Origin: Pseudomonas putida
Lineage (GTDB): Bacteria; Pseudomonadota; Gammaproteobacteria; Pseudomonadales; Pseudomonadaceae
Length of the DNA stretch: 64,000 bases
Assembly: GCF_028682175.1 (NCBI RefSeq)
Contig: NZ_JANHKS010000001.1
Location: 1 to 64,000, forward strand
Reading direction: 5' to 3'
In this document: piece by piece, positions 52,240 through 60,626 of the stretch
How the letters are laid out: every line of letters begins with the position of its first letter
How positions within the stretch are numbered: position 1 is the first letter of the stretch
Made by a program: the position numbers and the translations under genes
The notes under the pieces: generated by a model
Told to the model about the DNA's origin: nothing
Seen by the model: the letters and a program-made list of their open reading frames with translations, nothing else
Database searches by the model: none

Positions 52240-52508
52240 GACCTGTTGCAGTCCGGCTTGCCGGCGTCGGCGATCTCAAAGACGCCTTCGTGGGCAAGCC
52301 CACTCCCACAGGTCATGCGTTGTGAAATGACTTGCAAACCACCCTACCCCCTGTGGGAGCGGGCTTGCCCGCGAAGGCGGCAGGATGGGGATAACGGGCG
52401 CAAGCACACTCCCCTAGGTCATGCGTTGTGAAATGACTTGCAAACGACCCTACCCCTTGTGGGAGCGGGCTTGCCCGCGAAGGCGGCAGGATGGGGATAA
52501 CGGGCGCC
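52240..52508. repeat. REP cluster with a 106-bp tandem duplication
   Basis: The first element (about 52240-52309) resembles the other mixed REP units (GCAGTCCGGCTTGCCGG ... GGGCAAGCCCACTCCCAC). Two direct copies follow, at 52310-52415 and 52416-52508. Both have AGGTCATGCGTTGTGAAATG, then a REP core GTGGGAGCGGGCTTGCCCGC, then GGCAGGATGGGGATAACGGG. No gene is supported here. Confidence 0.88.
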
Positions 52509-52513
52509 GGGCG

Positions 52514-53404
52514 TCACCACGCCAGTTTGATGCGGCTCTCGAAGACTCGCTCCTGCCCTGTCACCGGATCGACAAAGCGCAGCCCTTGCGCCAGCAACTT
52601 CAACGGTCTGTCATAATCGTCCAGCACATCCTTGAGCACATCCGGGTAAAACGGGTCATTGCAGATAGCCGCCCCTAGCGCCGCCATGTGCACCCGCAAC
52701 TGGTGCTTCTTGCCGGTCACCGGGTACAGGCCGTAACGCCACAATTCACCCTGACGCTCGCGCACCTCGATGCGGGTTTCGGTGTTGCTCTGCCCCGGGC
52801 CTTCCTGCATCCGGAAAAACGGCTCGCCATCGACCAGCCGGCTTTTGTGCACCCGTGGAAACTCCACCTCCGGCAGCGCCTTGGCAATGGCTTCGTAGGA
52901 TTTGTCGATCTGCCGTGTCGGAAACAACGCCTGGTACGCCGAGCGGCTCTGCTTGTTCGCCGAAAACAGCACCAGCCCCGCCGTGTGCCGGTCGATGCGG
53001 TGCAGCGGCACCAGATTGGGGTTATCCAGCGTGCGAATCAGGCGCCGCAGCAACGTCTGCTCGACATACTCGCCAGCAGGCGTCACCGGCAGGAAATGCG
53101 GCTTGTCCGCCACCACCAGATGCTCATCCGCATACAGGATGGTTTCCTGCACCGGAATCGGCACTTCATTGGGCACTTCGCGGAAATAGTGAATGCGCAG
53201 CCCTTCGCGATAGGGCAAATCCAGGGCGATGGGCTGCCCTTCCCCGTCAAGCACCCGACCACGGGCGATGCGGTCGAGCCATTGCTCGCGGCCGATGGCG
53301 CGGAAGTGATCGCAAAGACAGTCGAGCACCGTCAGCCACGGGCCTGGCGGCAGATAGAGGGTGCTGGCCTGAGTGTCGGCGGGGGCGAAAACGGACTGCG
53401 ACAT
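52514..53404 (-). CDS. RluA-family pseudouridine synthase
   Basis: This 296-residue RNA-modifying enzyme would isomerise uridine to pseudouridine in rRNA or tRNA. The catalytic motif VPLHRIDRHTAGLVLFS contains the invariant Asp, followed by KSYEAIAK and the late GKKHQLRVHMAALGAAICND region typical of the RluA/RluC group. There is no S4 domain; a short N-terminal part (about 1-70) replaces it. The ATG at 53404 is chosen from the start of homologous sequence, and a longer frame exists upstream. The target uridine is not predictable. Confidence 0.9.
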   Translation of the reverse strand: MSQSVFAPADTQASTLYLPPGPWLTVLDCLCDHFRAIGREQWLDRIARGRVLDGEGQPIALDLPYREGLRIHYFREVPNEVPIPVQETILYADEHLVVADKPHFLPVTPAGEYVEQTLLRRLIRTLDNPNLVPLHRIDRHTAGLVLFSANKQSRSAYQALFPTRQIDKSYEAIAKALPEVEFPRVHKSRLVDGEPFFRMQEGPGQSNTETRIEVRERQGELWRYGLYPVTGKKHQLRVHMAALGAAICNDPFYPDVLKDVLDDYDRPLKLLAQGLRFVDPVTGQERVFESRIKLAW

Positions 53405-53505
53405 GAATGACTCTGGATCGGGAAAGCCTGGATTATCCCCTACCCTCGGCGCTTGTGCGAGCCAGCCGGCGAGCGCGACCTTATGTCGCACGCCGAAACA
53501 CGACC

Positions 53506-53520
53506 AGTTGTCTGACAACT
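53506..53520. promoter_or_regulatory. Perfect palindrome AGTTGTCTGACAACT, possible GntR-type operator
   Basis: AGTTGTC and GACAACT flank a central T. The core TTGTC-N-GACAA is like operators of FadR-type GntR repressors. It lies about 100 bases upstream of the rluA-like start and within a 350-base gap before the next plus-strand gene. No GntR gene other than the MocR gene is near. Confidence 0.45.
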
Positions 53521-53757
53521 AGATGACGCCGGTAGCCTCTCAATTTGATTTGTTCTAAAATGTTTCGAAATCGGCAAGCAGGCGCGAACCCGAACGCACA
53601 TCCCTTCATGGATGCTCGACACCGAAAACGCCTGCCAGACCTGACCTCATAAAAAGAAAGCCCGTCCTCGACGGGCTTTTTTCGTTTTCAGCTTTTGCAA
53701 ACGCCCGTCAGGCGCAACTGCCCTACAGATTTCATTTTAAAACTTTGAGGAAACACC
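53521..53757 (+). ncRNA. Candidate short transcript ending in a strong terminator
   Basis: An intrinsic terminator, AAAGCCCGTC-CTC-GACGGGCTTT followed by a T run (about 53657-53683), stands in front of the gene at 53758, although no plus-strand gene is recognisable upstream of it. TAAAAT near 53556-53561 could be a -10 box. The 100-130 bases between could be a small RNA. A leader transcript of the downstream gene, or the tail of an unannotated small ORF, are alternatives. Confidence 0.35.
53657..53683 (+). terminator. Intrinsic terminator
   Basis: A 10-bp perfect stem (AAAGCCCGTC with GACGGGCTTT), a 3-base loop and a following run of T make this a textbook rho-independent terminator. The symmetric A and T flanks would let it work on both strands. 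Confidence 0.85.
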
Positions 53758-54024
53758 ATGCTCGGCCAACTGTTTCAATGGATCAAACGCCTTTCCACCG
53801 GTACTTCGGTGGAAAACGAAGAGAACTACTCGCAGTCCTTCTCGGATGACGAGCATGACATGGGCCGCTGGACCTTCATGTCGGTCGCCATCATCTTCAC
53901 CTTGAGCCTGTACGTGGTGGCCGGTCTTGGCTATTTCGCCAAGGTGCACGTCTGGGACGGCATGACCGAAGCGCAGAAAGAAGCCGTTGCCAAGGCAATG
54001 GTCGTAGACACTCAGTACCTGTAA
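53758..54024 (+). CDS. Small single-helix membrane protein
   Basis: This 88-residue protein has an acidic soluble N-terminus (NEENYSQSFSDDEHDMGRW), one membrane helix (about 40-61, FMSVAIIFTLSLYVVAGLGYF) and a short C-terminal part with MTEAQKEAVAKAM. TTTGAGGAAAC before the ATG supplies a GAGGA ribosome-binding site. I do not recognise a family. It stands alone behind a terminator, so it has its own promoter. Its end is 32 bases from the convergent glutaredoxin-like gene. Confidence 0.75.
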   Translation: MLGQLFQWIKRLSTGTSVENEENYSQSFSDDEHDMGRWTFMSVAIIFTLSLYVVAGLGYFAKVHVWDGMTEAQKEAVAKAMVVDTQYL

Positions 54025-54056
54025 TCCCGCAAGCGTGGGTGCCGCTGGCAACAAAG

Positions 54057-54293
54057 CTAGCGCAGAAACACCACCACCTGATCGGTGTCGAACGGCCAGT
54101 CCAGTTCGGCACCGGTGTCGGTGCGCCGCAGCACCGGAATCCGCAAGCCGTAGGCTTCATTCATTGCCTGACTCTCGGCTATATCCACCAACTCCACCAG
54201 CAAGCCATGCTCCACCAACGGCATCAGCTCGGCCTCGGCGACTTCGCACAAATGACAGCCCAGGGTTCCGAACAGTTGGCATTCCGGCGGCAT
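54057..54293 (-). CDS. Glutaredoxin-like (DUF836) protein
   Basis: This 78-residue thioredoxin-fold protein contains the redox-type motif LGCHLCEVAE (CxxC) close to the N-terminus and the cis-Pro segment YGLRIPVLRR, followed by the typical ending DTGAELDWPFDTDQVVVFL. Members of this family are small, poorly studied glutaredoxin relatives. It is upstream of no obvious partner, and the amt gene follows it on the minus strand at a distance. Confidence 0.88.
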   Translation of the reverse strand: MPPECQLFGTLGCHLCEVAEAELMPLVEHGLLVELVDIAESQAMNEAYGLRIPVLRRTDTGAELDWPFDTDQVVVFLR

Positions 54294-54394
54294 GGAGTGA
54301 TCCTCTGGTCACGAGCGGCAGCATAGAGCGCCAGTTTAGGCCCGCCCCGAAATGACGTCGAGCCTCAACCGGCGCCGCACCGCAGCCCAGGCGA

Positions 54395-55603
54395 TCAGTC
54401 GTGGCTGACCGCCCCGATCTTGTGGATCGACAGATCCGCGCCGTAATACTCCTGCTCCTGATTCAGGCGCAGACCCAGGCAGCGCCTGATCAGCCCGTAC
54501 ACCGCAAAGCCCCCGGCCAGTGCAACGACCACACCCAGCGCGGTGCCGATCAACTGGCTCAGCAGGCTGACGCCGCCCATCCCGCCCAGGCTGACCTGGC
54601 CAAAGATGCCGCAGGCAATCCCGCCCCAGACGCCGCACACACCGTGCAGCGGCCAGACGCCCAGCACGTCGTCGATCTTCCAGCGCACTTGCGCGGCCGT
54701 GAAACACCAGACGAACACGGCACCTGCGATCATCCCCGTGAGCAGTGCGCCCACCGGGTGCATCAGATCGGAACCGGCACAGACTGCCACCAGCCCGGCA
54801 AGCGGACCGTTGTGCAGGAAGCCTGGGTCGTTGCGACCGACGATCAGCGCTGCGACCGTGCCGCCGACCATCGCCATCAGCGAATTGACCGCCACCAGCC
54901 CACTGACGCCGTCGAGCGTCTGCGCACTCATGACGTTGAAGCCGAACCAGCCGACGATGAGAATCCACGATCCCAGCGCCAGGAATGGAATGCTCGAAGG
55001 CGGATACGCCACCAGCTTGCCGTCGCGATAGCGGCCGTTGCGCGCACCGAGCAAGGTCACGGCCGCCAGCGCCAGCCAGCCACCCATGGCGTGCACCACC
55101 ACGGAACCTGCGAAGTCATGGAAGCTTGCGCCGAAGGTCTTGAGCAACCAGGCCTGCAATCCGAAGTTGCCGTTCCACACCATGCCTTCGAAGAACGGAT
55201 ACACAAACGCGACGATCAGCACCGTGGCGCACAGCTGCGGCTCGAATTTCGCCCGCTCGGCGATGCCGCCGGAGATGATCGCCGGGATCGCGGCGGCAAA
55301 GGTCAGCAGGAAGAAGAATTTCACCAGGCCGTAGCCGTGATCCGTCGCCAGCACAGCGGCGGGCTGGAGAAAACTCACCCCATAGGAAATCCAGTAGCCA
55401 ATAAAGAAGTAGGCCAGGGTCGATACGGCGAAGTCACTGAGGATTTTCGACAGCGCATTGACCTGATTCTTCTGGCGCACAGTGCCGACTTCCAGAAAGG
55501 CGAACCCGGCGTGCATGGCCAGAACCATGACCGCGCCGATCAGAATGAACAGGGTATTGGAGCTGTGGACCAGGGTGTCCACTGCGCTTTGCATGTTTTC
55601 CAT
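54395..55603 (-). CDS. amtB: Ammonium transporter, Amt/MEP/Rh family
   Basis: This transporter of about 402 residues has 11 helices. It carries Amt hallmarks: MVLAMHAGFAFLEVGTVRQKNQ in the first helices, DFAGSVVVHAMGGW with the first of the twin pore His, and LHGVCGVWGGIACG with the second. I start at the ATG at 55603; upstream there is only a TTG-initiated extension. No glnK/PII gene is adjacent, unlike the classical glnK-amtB pair, so it is probably a secondary paralogue. Nitrogen control is suggested by repeated GGTGC half-sites upstream. Confidence 0.93.
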   Translation of the reverse strand: MENMQSAVDTLVHSSNTLFILIGAVMVLAMHAGFAFLEVGTVRQKNQVNALSKILSDFAVSTLAYFFIGYWISYGVSFLQPAAVLATDHGYGLVKFFFLLTFAAAIPAIISGGIAERAKFEPQLCATVLIVAFVYPFFEGMVWNGNFGLQAWLLKTFGASFHDFAGSVVVHAMGGWLALAAVTLLGARNGRYRDGKLVAYPPSSIPFLALGSWILIVGWFGFNVMSAQTLDGVSGLVAVNSLMAMVGGTVAALIVGRNDPGFLHNGPLAGLVAVCAGSDLMHPVGALLTGMIAGAVFVWCFTAAQVRWKIDDVLGVWPLHGVCGVWGGIACGIFGQVSLGGMGGVSLLSQLIGTALGVVVALAGGFAVYGLIRRCLGLRLNQEQEYYGADLSIHKIGAVSHD

Positions 55604-55959
55604 CGAGAGGCAGGCCTGCAATTAACGAAAAGCACCAAAGCAGCACAACCCTTCTATCCCGCGCCAGGAAAAGCACCAAATAGGCGCACCCTGAGACCTC
55701 TGCGACCCGCTTTGGCGCACGCAGAAAGACAGAAATGTTGAACGCTGGGGCGTTTTTCCAGGTTTTATGATTCAGGTTCTAGGTTTTGCCGGCTTGACCG
55801 ACATGCGCGCTCTGCATTGGAGCGCGCCGCCTCCCTGGCGCACCATCGCAAAGCAAAACCTGTACCAGCCAACCGGCACTCATCTGCGGGGAATTGGAAT
55901 GAACCTTCAGTAATGAGCCATACTCGAAACCCAATATTGCCACCCCAACGGAGAACATC
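55604..55959. promoter_or_regulatory. Intergenic region with a duplicated GAAAAGCACCAAA motif
   Basis: GAAAAGCACCAAA occurs at 55627-55639 and again at 55668-55680, which on the amt strand reads TTTGGTGCTTTTC twice, 41 bases apart. GGTGC is the core half-site of NtrC. I could not place a convincing sigma-54 -24/-12 element between them and the start. The rest of the stretch up to 55959 holds no gene and contains the promoter of the DUF883 operon. Confidence 0.4.
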
Positions 55960-56274
55960 ATGGCTCGCCCAACAGCAGAGAAAGCCCAGGACATATTGAT
56001 GGCAGATTTCCAGACACTGGTTGCCGACACGGAAAAGCTGCTGGCGCACACGGCCTCCCTGGCCGGCGATCAGGCTGACGAGCTGCGCGACCAGATCAAC
56101 GACAGCCTGCTGCGCGCCCGTGAAACCCTGGCCCTGGCCGAGCAGACCCTGCGCGAACGCGGCAAGGATGCACTGGCAGCGACCGAAGATTACGTGCAGA
56201 CCAACCCATGGCAATCAGTGGGCATCGCCGCCGGCGTCGGCTTCCTGCTGGGCCTTCTGGCCACTCGGCGCTGA
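55960..56274 (+). CDS. DUF883 family protein (YqjD/ElaB-like)
   Basis: This 104-residue protein has a long amphipathic helical part rich in Ala, Glu and Arg (about 10-75) and a C-terminal membrane anchor VGIAAGVGFLLGLLATRR with the family's Gly-rich helix. E. coli relatives are tail-anchored inner-membrane proteins that associate with ribosomes in stationary phase. CAACGGAGAACATC gives a GGAG site before the ATG. It is the first gene of a three-gene operon matching yqjD-yqjE-yqjK. Confidence 0.9.
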   Translation: MARPTAEKAQDILMADFQTLVADTEKLLAHTASLAGDQADELRDQINDSLLRARETLALAEQTLRERGKDALAATEDYVQTNPWQSVGIAAGVGFLLGLLATRR

Positions 56275-56279
56275 TCGGC

Positions 56280-56666
56280 ATGACGTCTGAAACGGGTCCA
56301 TCCGGGACCGACCACACCTCCTCGCCACGCCGGTTAGGCGCTGCATTTCTGGGTCTGCTGCATAGCCATGTCGAGTTGTTCGGCATCGAGCTGCAGGAAC
56401 AGAAAGCCCGCACCGTCAGCCTGTTGCTGTTCGCAGGGCTGGCGCTGGTGTTTGCCTTGCTGCTGCTGATCGGCTTGTCGGCGCTGCTGCTGATTCTGGT
56501 CTGGGACAGTTATCGCCTCACCGGCATCATCGGGCTCTGCGTGTTCTATTCCCTGGCGGCGCTGTTTTGCGCGATGCGCCTCAAGGCAGCAGTGTTCGAT
56601 GAGTCTTCCCCTTTCCATTCCACTCTGGAAGAACTGGCCAACGACCGCGAGCGACTGATGCCATGA
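56280..56666 (+). CDS. Phage holin family / YqjE-like membrane protein
   Basis: This 128-residue protein has two adjacent helices (about 47-70 and 78-103, LLLFAGLALVFALLLLIGL and TGIIGLCVFYSLAALFCAM), a short N-terminal cytosolic part (SSPRRLGAAFLGLLHSHVELFGIELQEQK) and a charged tail. It fits YqjE/DUF1469. The ATG at 56280 lies 5 bases after the DUF883 stop, and its end overlaps the next gene by 4 bases, so the operon is tight. Function is unknown beyond an envelope location. Confidence 0.86.
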   Translation: MTSETGPSGTDHTSSPRRLGAAFLGLLHSHVELFGIELQEQKARTVSLLLFAGLALVFALLLLIGLSALLLILVWDSYRLTGIIGLCVFYSLAALFCAMRLKAAVFDESSPFHSTLEELANDRERLMP

Positions 56667-57004
56667 GCCTGCCCCAACTGCCCCAGACCCATAACCGCCG
56701 CGAGTTGCGCAAGGCGTTGATCCGCCTGCGCATGGAGATGCACCGTCAGGAGATTCGGCACGAGTCGGCGCAACTGATGCGGCCCCTGCATCGCATGCGC
56801 GGCATGGCCCACGACCTGCCCGGCTCGCTGGGCATCAAGCACGCGCCGCTGTGGGGAGTCGGCATCGTGTCCCTGCTCGGCTTTCTCACCGGCAAGGGTA
56901 CGCGCAGCCAGCGCACAGGCAGCGTGACCCGGCTGATCAAGCTGAGCGCCAGCCTGATGCCGATCATCAAACTCATCCTGCAAGGCACCTCGCGCCGTCC
57001 TTGA
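56663..57004 (+). CDS. YqjK-like small basic protein
   Basis: This 113-residue basic protein has an Arg/Gln-rich helical N-terminus (RRELRKALIRLRMEMHRQEIRHE) and two hydrophobic segments (LWGVGIVSLLGFLTG and LIKLSASLMPIIKLIL). It overlaps the YqjE-like gene by 4 bases. Its position as third gene supports YqjK, although similarity is modest. It probably works at the membrane together with the two preceding products. Confidence 0.78.
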   Translation: MSLPQLPQTHNRRELRKALIRLRMEMHRQEIRHESAQLMRPLHRMRGMAHDLPGSLGIKHAPLWGVGIVSLLGFLTGKGTRSQRTGSVTRLIKLSASLMPIIKLILQGTSRRP

Positions 57005-57127
57005 GATGGCCTTTTGGCTGCATTCTTGCAACACACCCAGGCCTACGCCCTCGCTCGACGATGCATGTCGGGCCAGGGCGTAGCCGTTTGTGTCGACAAT
57101 AATGCCAATGACCCATAAGGAGGCCAT

Positions 57128-58291
57128 GTGATCGATGGGCAACCGCTAGCCTGTTTTCAGCCGTTCATCGATACCGCGACAGGCCGGATCGCAGGCGTGG
57201 AAGCGCTGGGGCGCCTGCGTCAGGACGACGGTCGCCTTGCCTCGGTGGGGCCGCTGTTCGCCGACTCCAGAAGGCCTGCCGCCGAGCTGCGCCGCCTGGA
57301 CCGGCTGATCCGCGACAACGCCCTGCAACGCCTGCACGAGGCCCCCGCCGACTGGTTCCTGAGCCTGAACATTTCGCCGCGCTGGATCAGCCGCCTGCGT
57401 CCCGACCAGCCGCTGCCCAGCCTCAAGCAGCTGCAACGCCACGGGATCGCGGCGCAGCGGATCGTCTTCGAAATCACCGAGCTGGGCGGCGACAGCCAGC
57501 GGCTCTCCGACGTGGTGGCGCGTTATCGACAAGCCGGGGCGCGCATCGCCATCGACGATTTCGGTGCAGGCTACTCCCAACTGGACCGGGTGCTGGCCTT
57601 GCAGCCGGACATCCTCAAGCTCGACATGCGCCTGTTCCAGGCGGCGGCGCGAGGCGGGCCAAGCAGCGACGTGGTCAAGGCCCTGGCGCAAATGGCGGAA
57701 AAGACCGGTTGCTGGATCATCGCCGAGGGCGTGGAGACCGAGGCCGAACTGCATTTCGCTCTGGAGTGCGGCTCGCGCTACGTGCAGGGTTTTCTCTTTG
57801 CCCAGGCCGAGACCGACTTCTTCGCCGCCGAAGCCTTCGTCGAGCGCTTCGCGCAACTGCGTGACGGCTACGTGCAGCGCAAAGTGGTCGAGCGCGAGCG
57901 CCTGATGACCCTGCGCAAGCAACTGTGCCAGCTCATGCAACGGCTTCAGGGCTGGGCCGAGGGCAACGCGCCACTGGCCGAGCTGCCGAACGTGGCGGAT
58001 TTCCCCTGGCTGCTGCGCTTCTATCAATGCGACCGCCACGGCACCCAGTTGACCCCCAACCTTGAGTGGCAGAACGGCGCCTGGCTGGCCGACACCCGCT
58101 ACCTGGGCCACAACTGGTCCTGGCGGCCTTACTTCTACCACCTGCTCGCCGAGGGCTGGCACGAGCGCCGACTGACCCTGTCCAACACCTACCGCGACGC
58201 CACCAGCAACCAGTATTGCCTGACCGCCGGGCAGTTTTTCGACAACGGCCAGCGGCTGCTGCTGATCGATGTCGACGCGGCCGGTTTCTGA
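57128..58291 (+). CDS. EAL-domain c-di-GMP phosphodiesterase with C-terminal sensor domain (YkuI-like)
   Basis: This 387-residue cytosolic protein has an EAL domain (about 1-245) with EAL at 25-27 (GVEALGRLR), NISPRW (metal Asn), EITELGG, the catalytic IDDFGAGYSQLD and IIAEGVETEAEL, so it should hydrolyse c-di-GMP. The C-terminal domain (about 255-387, with WSWRPYFYHLLAEGWHERR) resembles the PAS-like YkuI_C sensor of B. subtilis YkuI. The start is a GTG overlapping an ATG-TGA pair, behind AAGGAGG. It stands alone between the YqjK-like gene and dgt. Confidence 0.91.
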   Translation: MIDGQPLACFQPFIDTATGRIAGVEALGRLRQDDGRLASVGPLFADSRRPAAELRRLDRLIRDNALQRLHEAPADWFLSLNISPRWISRLRPDQPLPSLKQLQRHGIAAQRIVFEITELGGDSQRLSDVVARYRQAGARIAIDDFGAGYSQLDRVLALQPDILKLDMRLFQAAARGGPSSDVVKALAQMAEKTGCWIIAEGVETEAELHFALECGSRYVQGFLFAQAETDFFAAEAFVERFAQLRDGYVQRKVVERERLMTLRKQLCQLMQRLQGWAEGNAPLAELPNVADFPWLLRFYQCDRHGTQLTPNLEWQNGAWLADTRYLGHNWSWRPYFYHLLAEGWHERRLTLSNTYRDATSNQYCLTAGQFFDNGQRLLLIDVDAAGF

Positions 58292-58376
58292 TTCACGCCC
58301 CGTCACGATCTGCCCCTTGCAGCTTTGCGGGGGAGGCGTGAAGCTAGGCCGGTAATCACCCGATGGAGTACCGGCC

Positions 58377-59708
58377 TTGGATTGGCAAACACTGCTTACC
58401 CGCGAGCGCCTCGGCAAGACCCTGCACAGCCCCGAAGAACTGGGCCGCAGCCCGTTCCACAAGGATCATGACCGCATCATCTTCTCCGGCGCCTTCCGCC
58501 GTCTCGGCCGCAAGACCCAGGTCCACCCCGTCACCAGCAACGACCACATCCATACCCGCCTGACCCACTCGCTGGAAGTCAGTTGCGTGGGCCGCTCGCT
58601 GGGCATGCGCGTGGGCGAAACCCTGCGCAGCGCCCTGCCCGACTGGTGCGAGCCGAGCGACCTGGGCATGGTCGTGCAGTCGGCGTGCCTGGCCCACGAC
58701 ATCGGCAACCCGCCGTTCGGCCACTCGGGCGAAGACGCCATCCGCAACTGGTTCAAGCAGGCCGCAGGCCGCGGCTGGCTCGACGCAATGAGCGACGCCG
58801 AGCGCAGCGACTTTCTCAATTTCGAAGGCAACGCCCAAGGCTTTCGCGTCCTGACGCAACTGGAATATCACCAGTTCGAAGGTGGCACCCGGCTGACCTA
58901 CGCGACCTTGGGCACTTACCTGAAATACCCCTGGACCGCCCGCCACGCCGACGCCCTGGGCTACAAGAAACACAAGTTCGGCTGCTACCAGAGCGAGCTG
59001 CCGATCCTTGAACAGATCGCCGGCAAGCTCGGCCTGCCGCAACTGGAAGACCAGCGCTGGGCGCGCCACCCGCTGGTGTACCTGATGGAAGCGGCGGATG
59101 ACATCTGCTACGCGCTGATCGACCTTGAAGACGGCCTGGAAATGGAGCTGCTGACCTACCCCGAGGTCGAGTCGCTGCTGTTGGGCCTGGTGGGCGATGA
59201 TCTGCCGGAAACCTACCGTCAACTGGGCCCTGGCGACTCGCGCCGGCGCAAACTGGCGATCCTGCGCGGCAAGGCCATCGAACACCTGACCAACGCCGCC
59301 GCCCGCGCCTTCGTCGAACAACAGGACGCGCTGCTGGCGGGCACCTTGCAGGGTGATCTGGTGGAGCACATGCACGGCCCCGCCAAGCGTTGCGTGCTCA
59401 ACGCCAAGGACATGGCCCGCAAGAAAATCTTCCAGGACAAACGCAAGACCCTGCACGAGATCGGCGCCTACACCACGCTCGAGATCCTGCTCAACGCATT
59501 CTGTGGCGCGGCCCTGGAACAATTCGATGGTCACACGCCGTCGTTCAAGAGCCGACGCATCCTGGACTTGCTGGGCAACAACGCCCCGGATCCGAAGTGG
59601 CCGCTGCACACCTCGTTCCTCAGGGTCATCGACTTCATTGCCGGCATGACCGACAGCTACGCCAGCGAAATGGCCCGTGAAATGACTGGCCGCTCCAGCC
59701 CGGTCTGA
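58377..59708 (+). CDS. dgt: Deoxyguanosinetriphosphate triphosphohydrolase (dNTPase)
   Basis: This 443-residue HD-superfamily dNTPase removes triphosphate from dNTPs, trimming nucleotide pools and restricting phage in some bacteria. The metal site is visible: [10 protein letters not shown] (His), [17 protein letters not shown] (His-Asp) and the later [14 protein letters not shown] (Asp). The length and the end, [16 protein letters not shown], are typical. The start is the TTG at 58377, backed by GGAG 8 bases earlier. A strong terminator follows. Confidence 0.93.
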   Translation: MDWQTLLTRERLGKTLHSPEELGRSPFHKDHDRIIFSGAFRRLGRKTQVHPVTSNDHIHTRLTHSLEVSCVGRSLGMRVGETLRSALPDWCEPSDLGMVVQSACLAHDIGNPPFGHSGEDAIRNWFKQAAGRGWLDAMSDAERSDFLNFEGNAQGFRVLTQLEYHQFEGGTRLTYATLGTYLKYPWTARHADALGYKKHKFGCYQSELPILEQIAGKLGLPQLEDQRWARHPLVYLMEAADDICYALIDLEDGLEMELLTYPEVESLLLGLVGDDLPETYRQLGPGDSRRRKLAILRGKAIEHLTNAAARAFVEQQDALLAGTLQGDLVEHMHGPAKRCVLNAKDMARKKIFQDKRKTLHEIGAYTTLEILLNAFCGAALEQFDGHTPSFKSRRILDLLGNNAPDPKWPLHTSFLRVIDFIAGMTDSYASEMAREMTGRSSPV

Positions 59709-59725
59709 GTTTTCCATCGAAAACA

Positions 59726-59760
59726 GCCCGAAGTCAGGCGTGACTTCGGGCTTTTCTTTT
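59726..59760 (+). terminator. Intrinsic terminator after dgt
   Basis: GCCCGAAGTCA-GGCG-TGACTTCGGGC is a perfect 11-bp stem with a 4-base loop, followed by TTTTCTTTT. It starts 17 bases after the dgt stop. Confidence 0.92.
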
Positions 59761-59789
59761 CACCATTTCAGGAAAAGAAAACCGAATTC

Positions 59790-59803
59790 TCGGAAACTTC
59801 CTA
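59790..59803. promoter_or_regulatory. GGAA-N2-TTCC operator candidate upstream of the CheY-like gene
   Basis: TCGGAAACTTCCTA is one base off the TAGGAA-N2-TTCCTA palindrome found twice upstream of the truncated response regulator. It lies about 170 bases before the receiver gene at 59970. Confidence 0.45.
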
Positions 59804-59969
59804 CAAGGCGCTCGGAAACGCCCTATCGTCGCTTCGCAGCACCTGCCGAATAATCCGGCCGTCCCACAGGCCGGTCCCGATACTCACCAGCCCTGAACGC
59901 CTCACCGCGCCTGCTCCCGGACGAGCGCCCTGTCCAATCAGCCACCCATGCCTCTTTCCGGACGACCCG

Positions 59970-60368
59970 ATGCCCAGACATACCCTACGAATCCTGCTGG
60001 TAGAGGATCATCCATTCCAGCTCATCGCCTTGCAGGTCCTGCTGAACAACCACGGGTTGTATCGCGTGACGCCTGCGTTGAACGCCACCGAAGCCCTCGC
60101 AGCGCTGGAGCGCAGCCCCGAGCCCTATGACCTTCTGCTCTGCGACCAGCGCCTGCCGGGCATGGACGGCGCGGACCTGATCGAGGCTGCCAGCACGCGC
60201 GGGCTGATTCGCCACGCGGTGTTGCTCAGCGGCCTTGAGCCCAGGCAGCTTGCCGAGATCGAAAGCGAAGCCCGCAGCAGAGGGCTTCCATTACTGGGTT
60301 GCCTGACAAAACCCATGAACACCCTTGAACTTTTGCAACTTATATCACCCGAGTCAAGTGACCTCTGA
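59970..60368 (+). CDS. Stand-alone receiver domain protein (CheY-like)
   Basis: This 132-residue protein is a single receiver domain with no output domain. It has the acidic pair Glu12-Asp13 (VEDHP), phospho-acceptor Asp59 (CDQRLPGMDG), Thr/Ser near 87 (LLSG) and Lys114 (LTKP). It probably relays phosphate in a phosphorelay or competes with another regulator. The adjacent, truncated BvgA/EvgA-type regulator and the shared palindromes suggest both were part of one two-component pathway. No histidine kinase gene is in the window; it may lie beyond the island. Confidence 0.88.
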   Translation: MPRHTLRILLVEDHPFQLIALQVLLNNHGLYRVTPALNATEALAALERSPEPYDLLLCDQRLPGMDGADLIEAASTRGLIRHAVLLSGLEPRQLAEIESEARSRGLPLLGCLTKPMNTLELLQLISPESSDL

Positions 60369-60498
60369 CCCCACTTCGACATCCAATCACAGATTGATGC
60401 AAATGAAGATAGCGCGCACACCCGAAAAGGTGAAACGGCGCATGACTGTTTCAAAATCTGACACTGTTTAAATATGTAGCTAGATACTTATGTTCATG

Positions 60499-60512
60499 TA
60501 GGAACATTCCTA
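60499..60512. promoter_or_regulatory. Response-regulator binding-site candidate 1
   Basis: TAGGAACATTCCTA is a perfect palindrome with a 2-base spacer, about 220 bases upstream of the truncated regulator gene. Confidence 0.55.
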
Positions 60513-60626
60513 ATCGAAATAAACACGCGCATTCTGATAACTGCTTTCGCCTGGCTGCAGGCTTTGCATTTTTTAAACATTTATGCACATCACGAGCATT
60601 TACGTACGGAAAGCCGCTAAATCATG

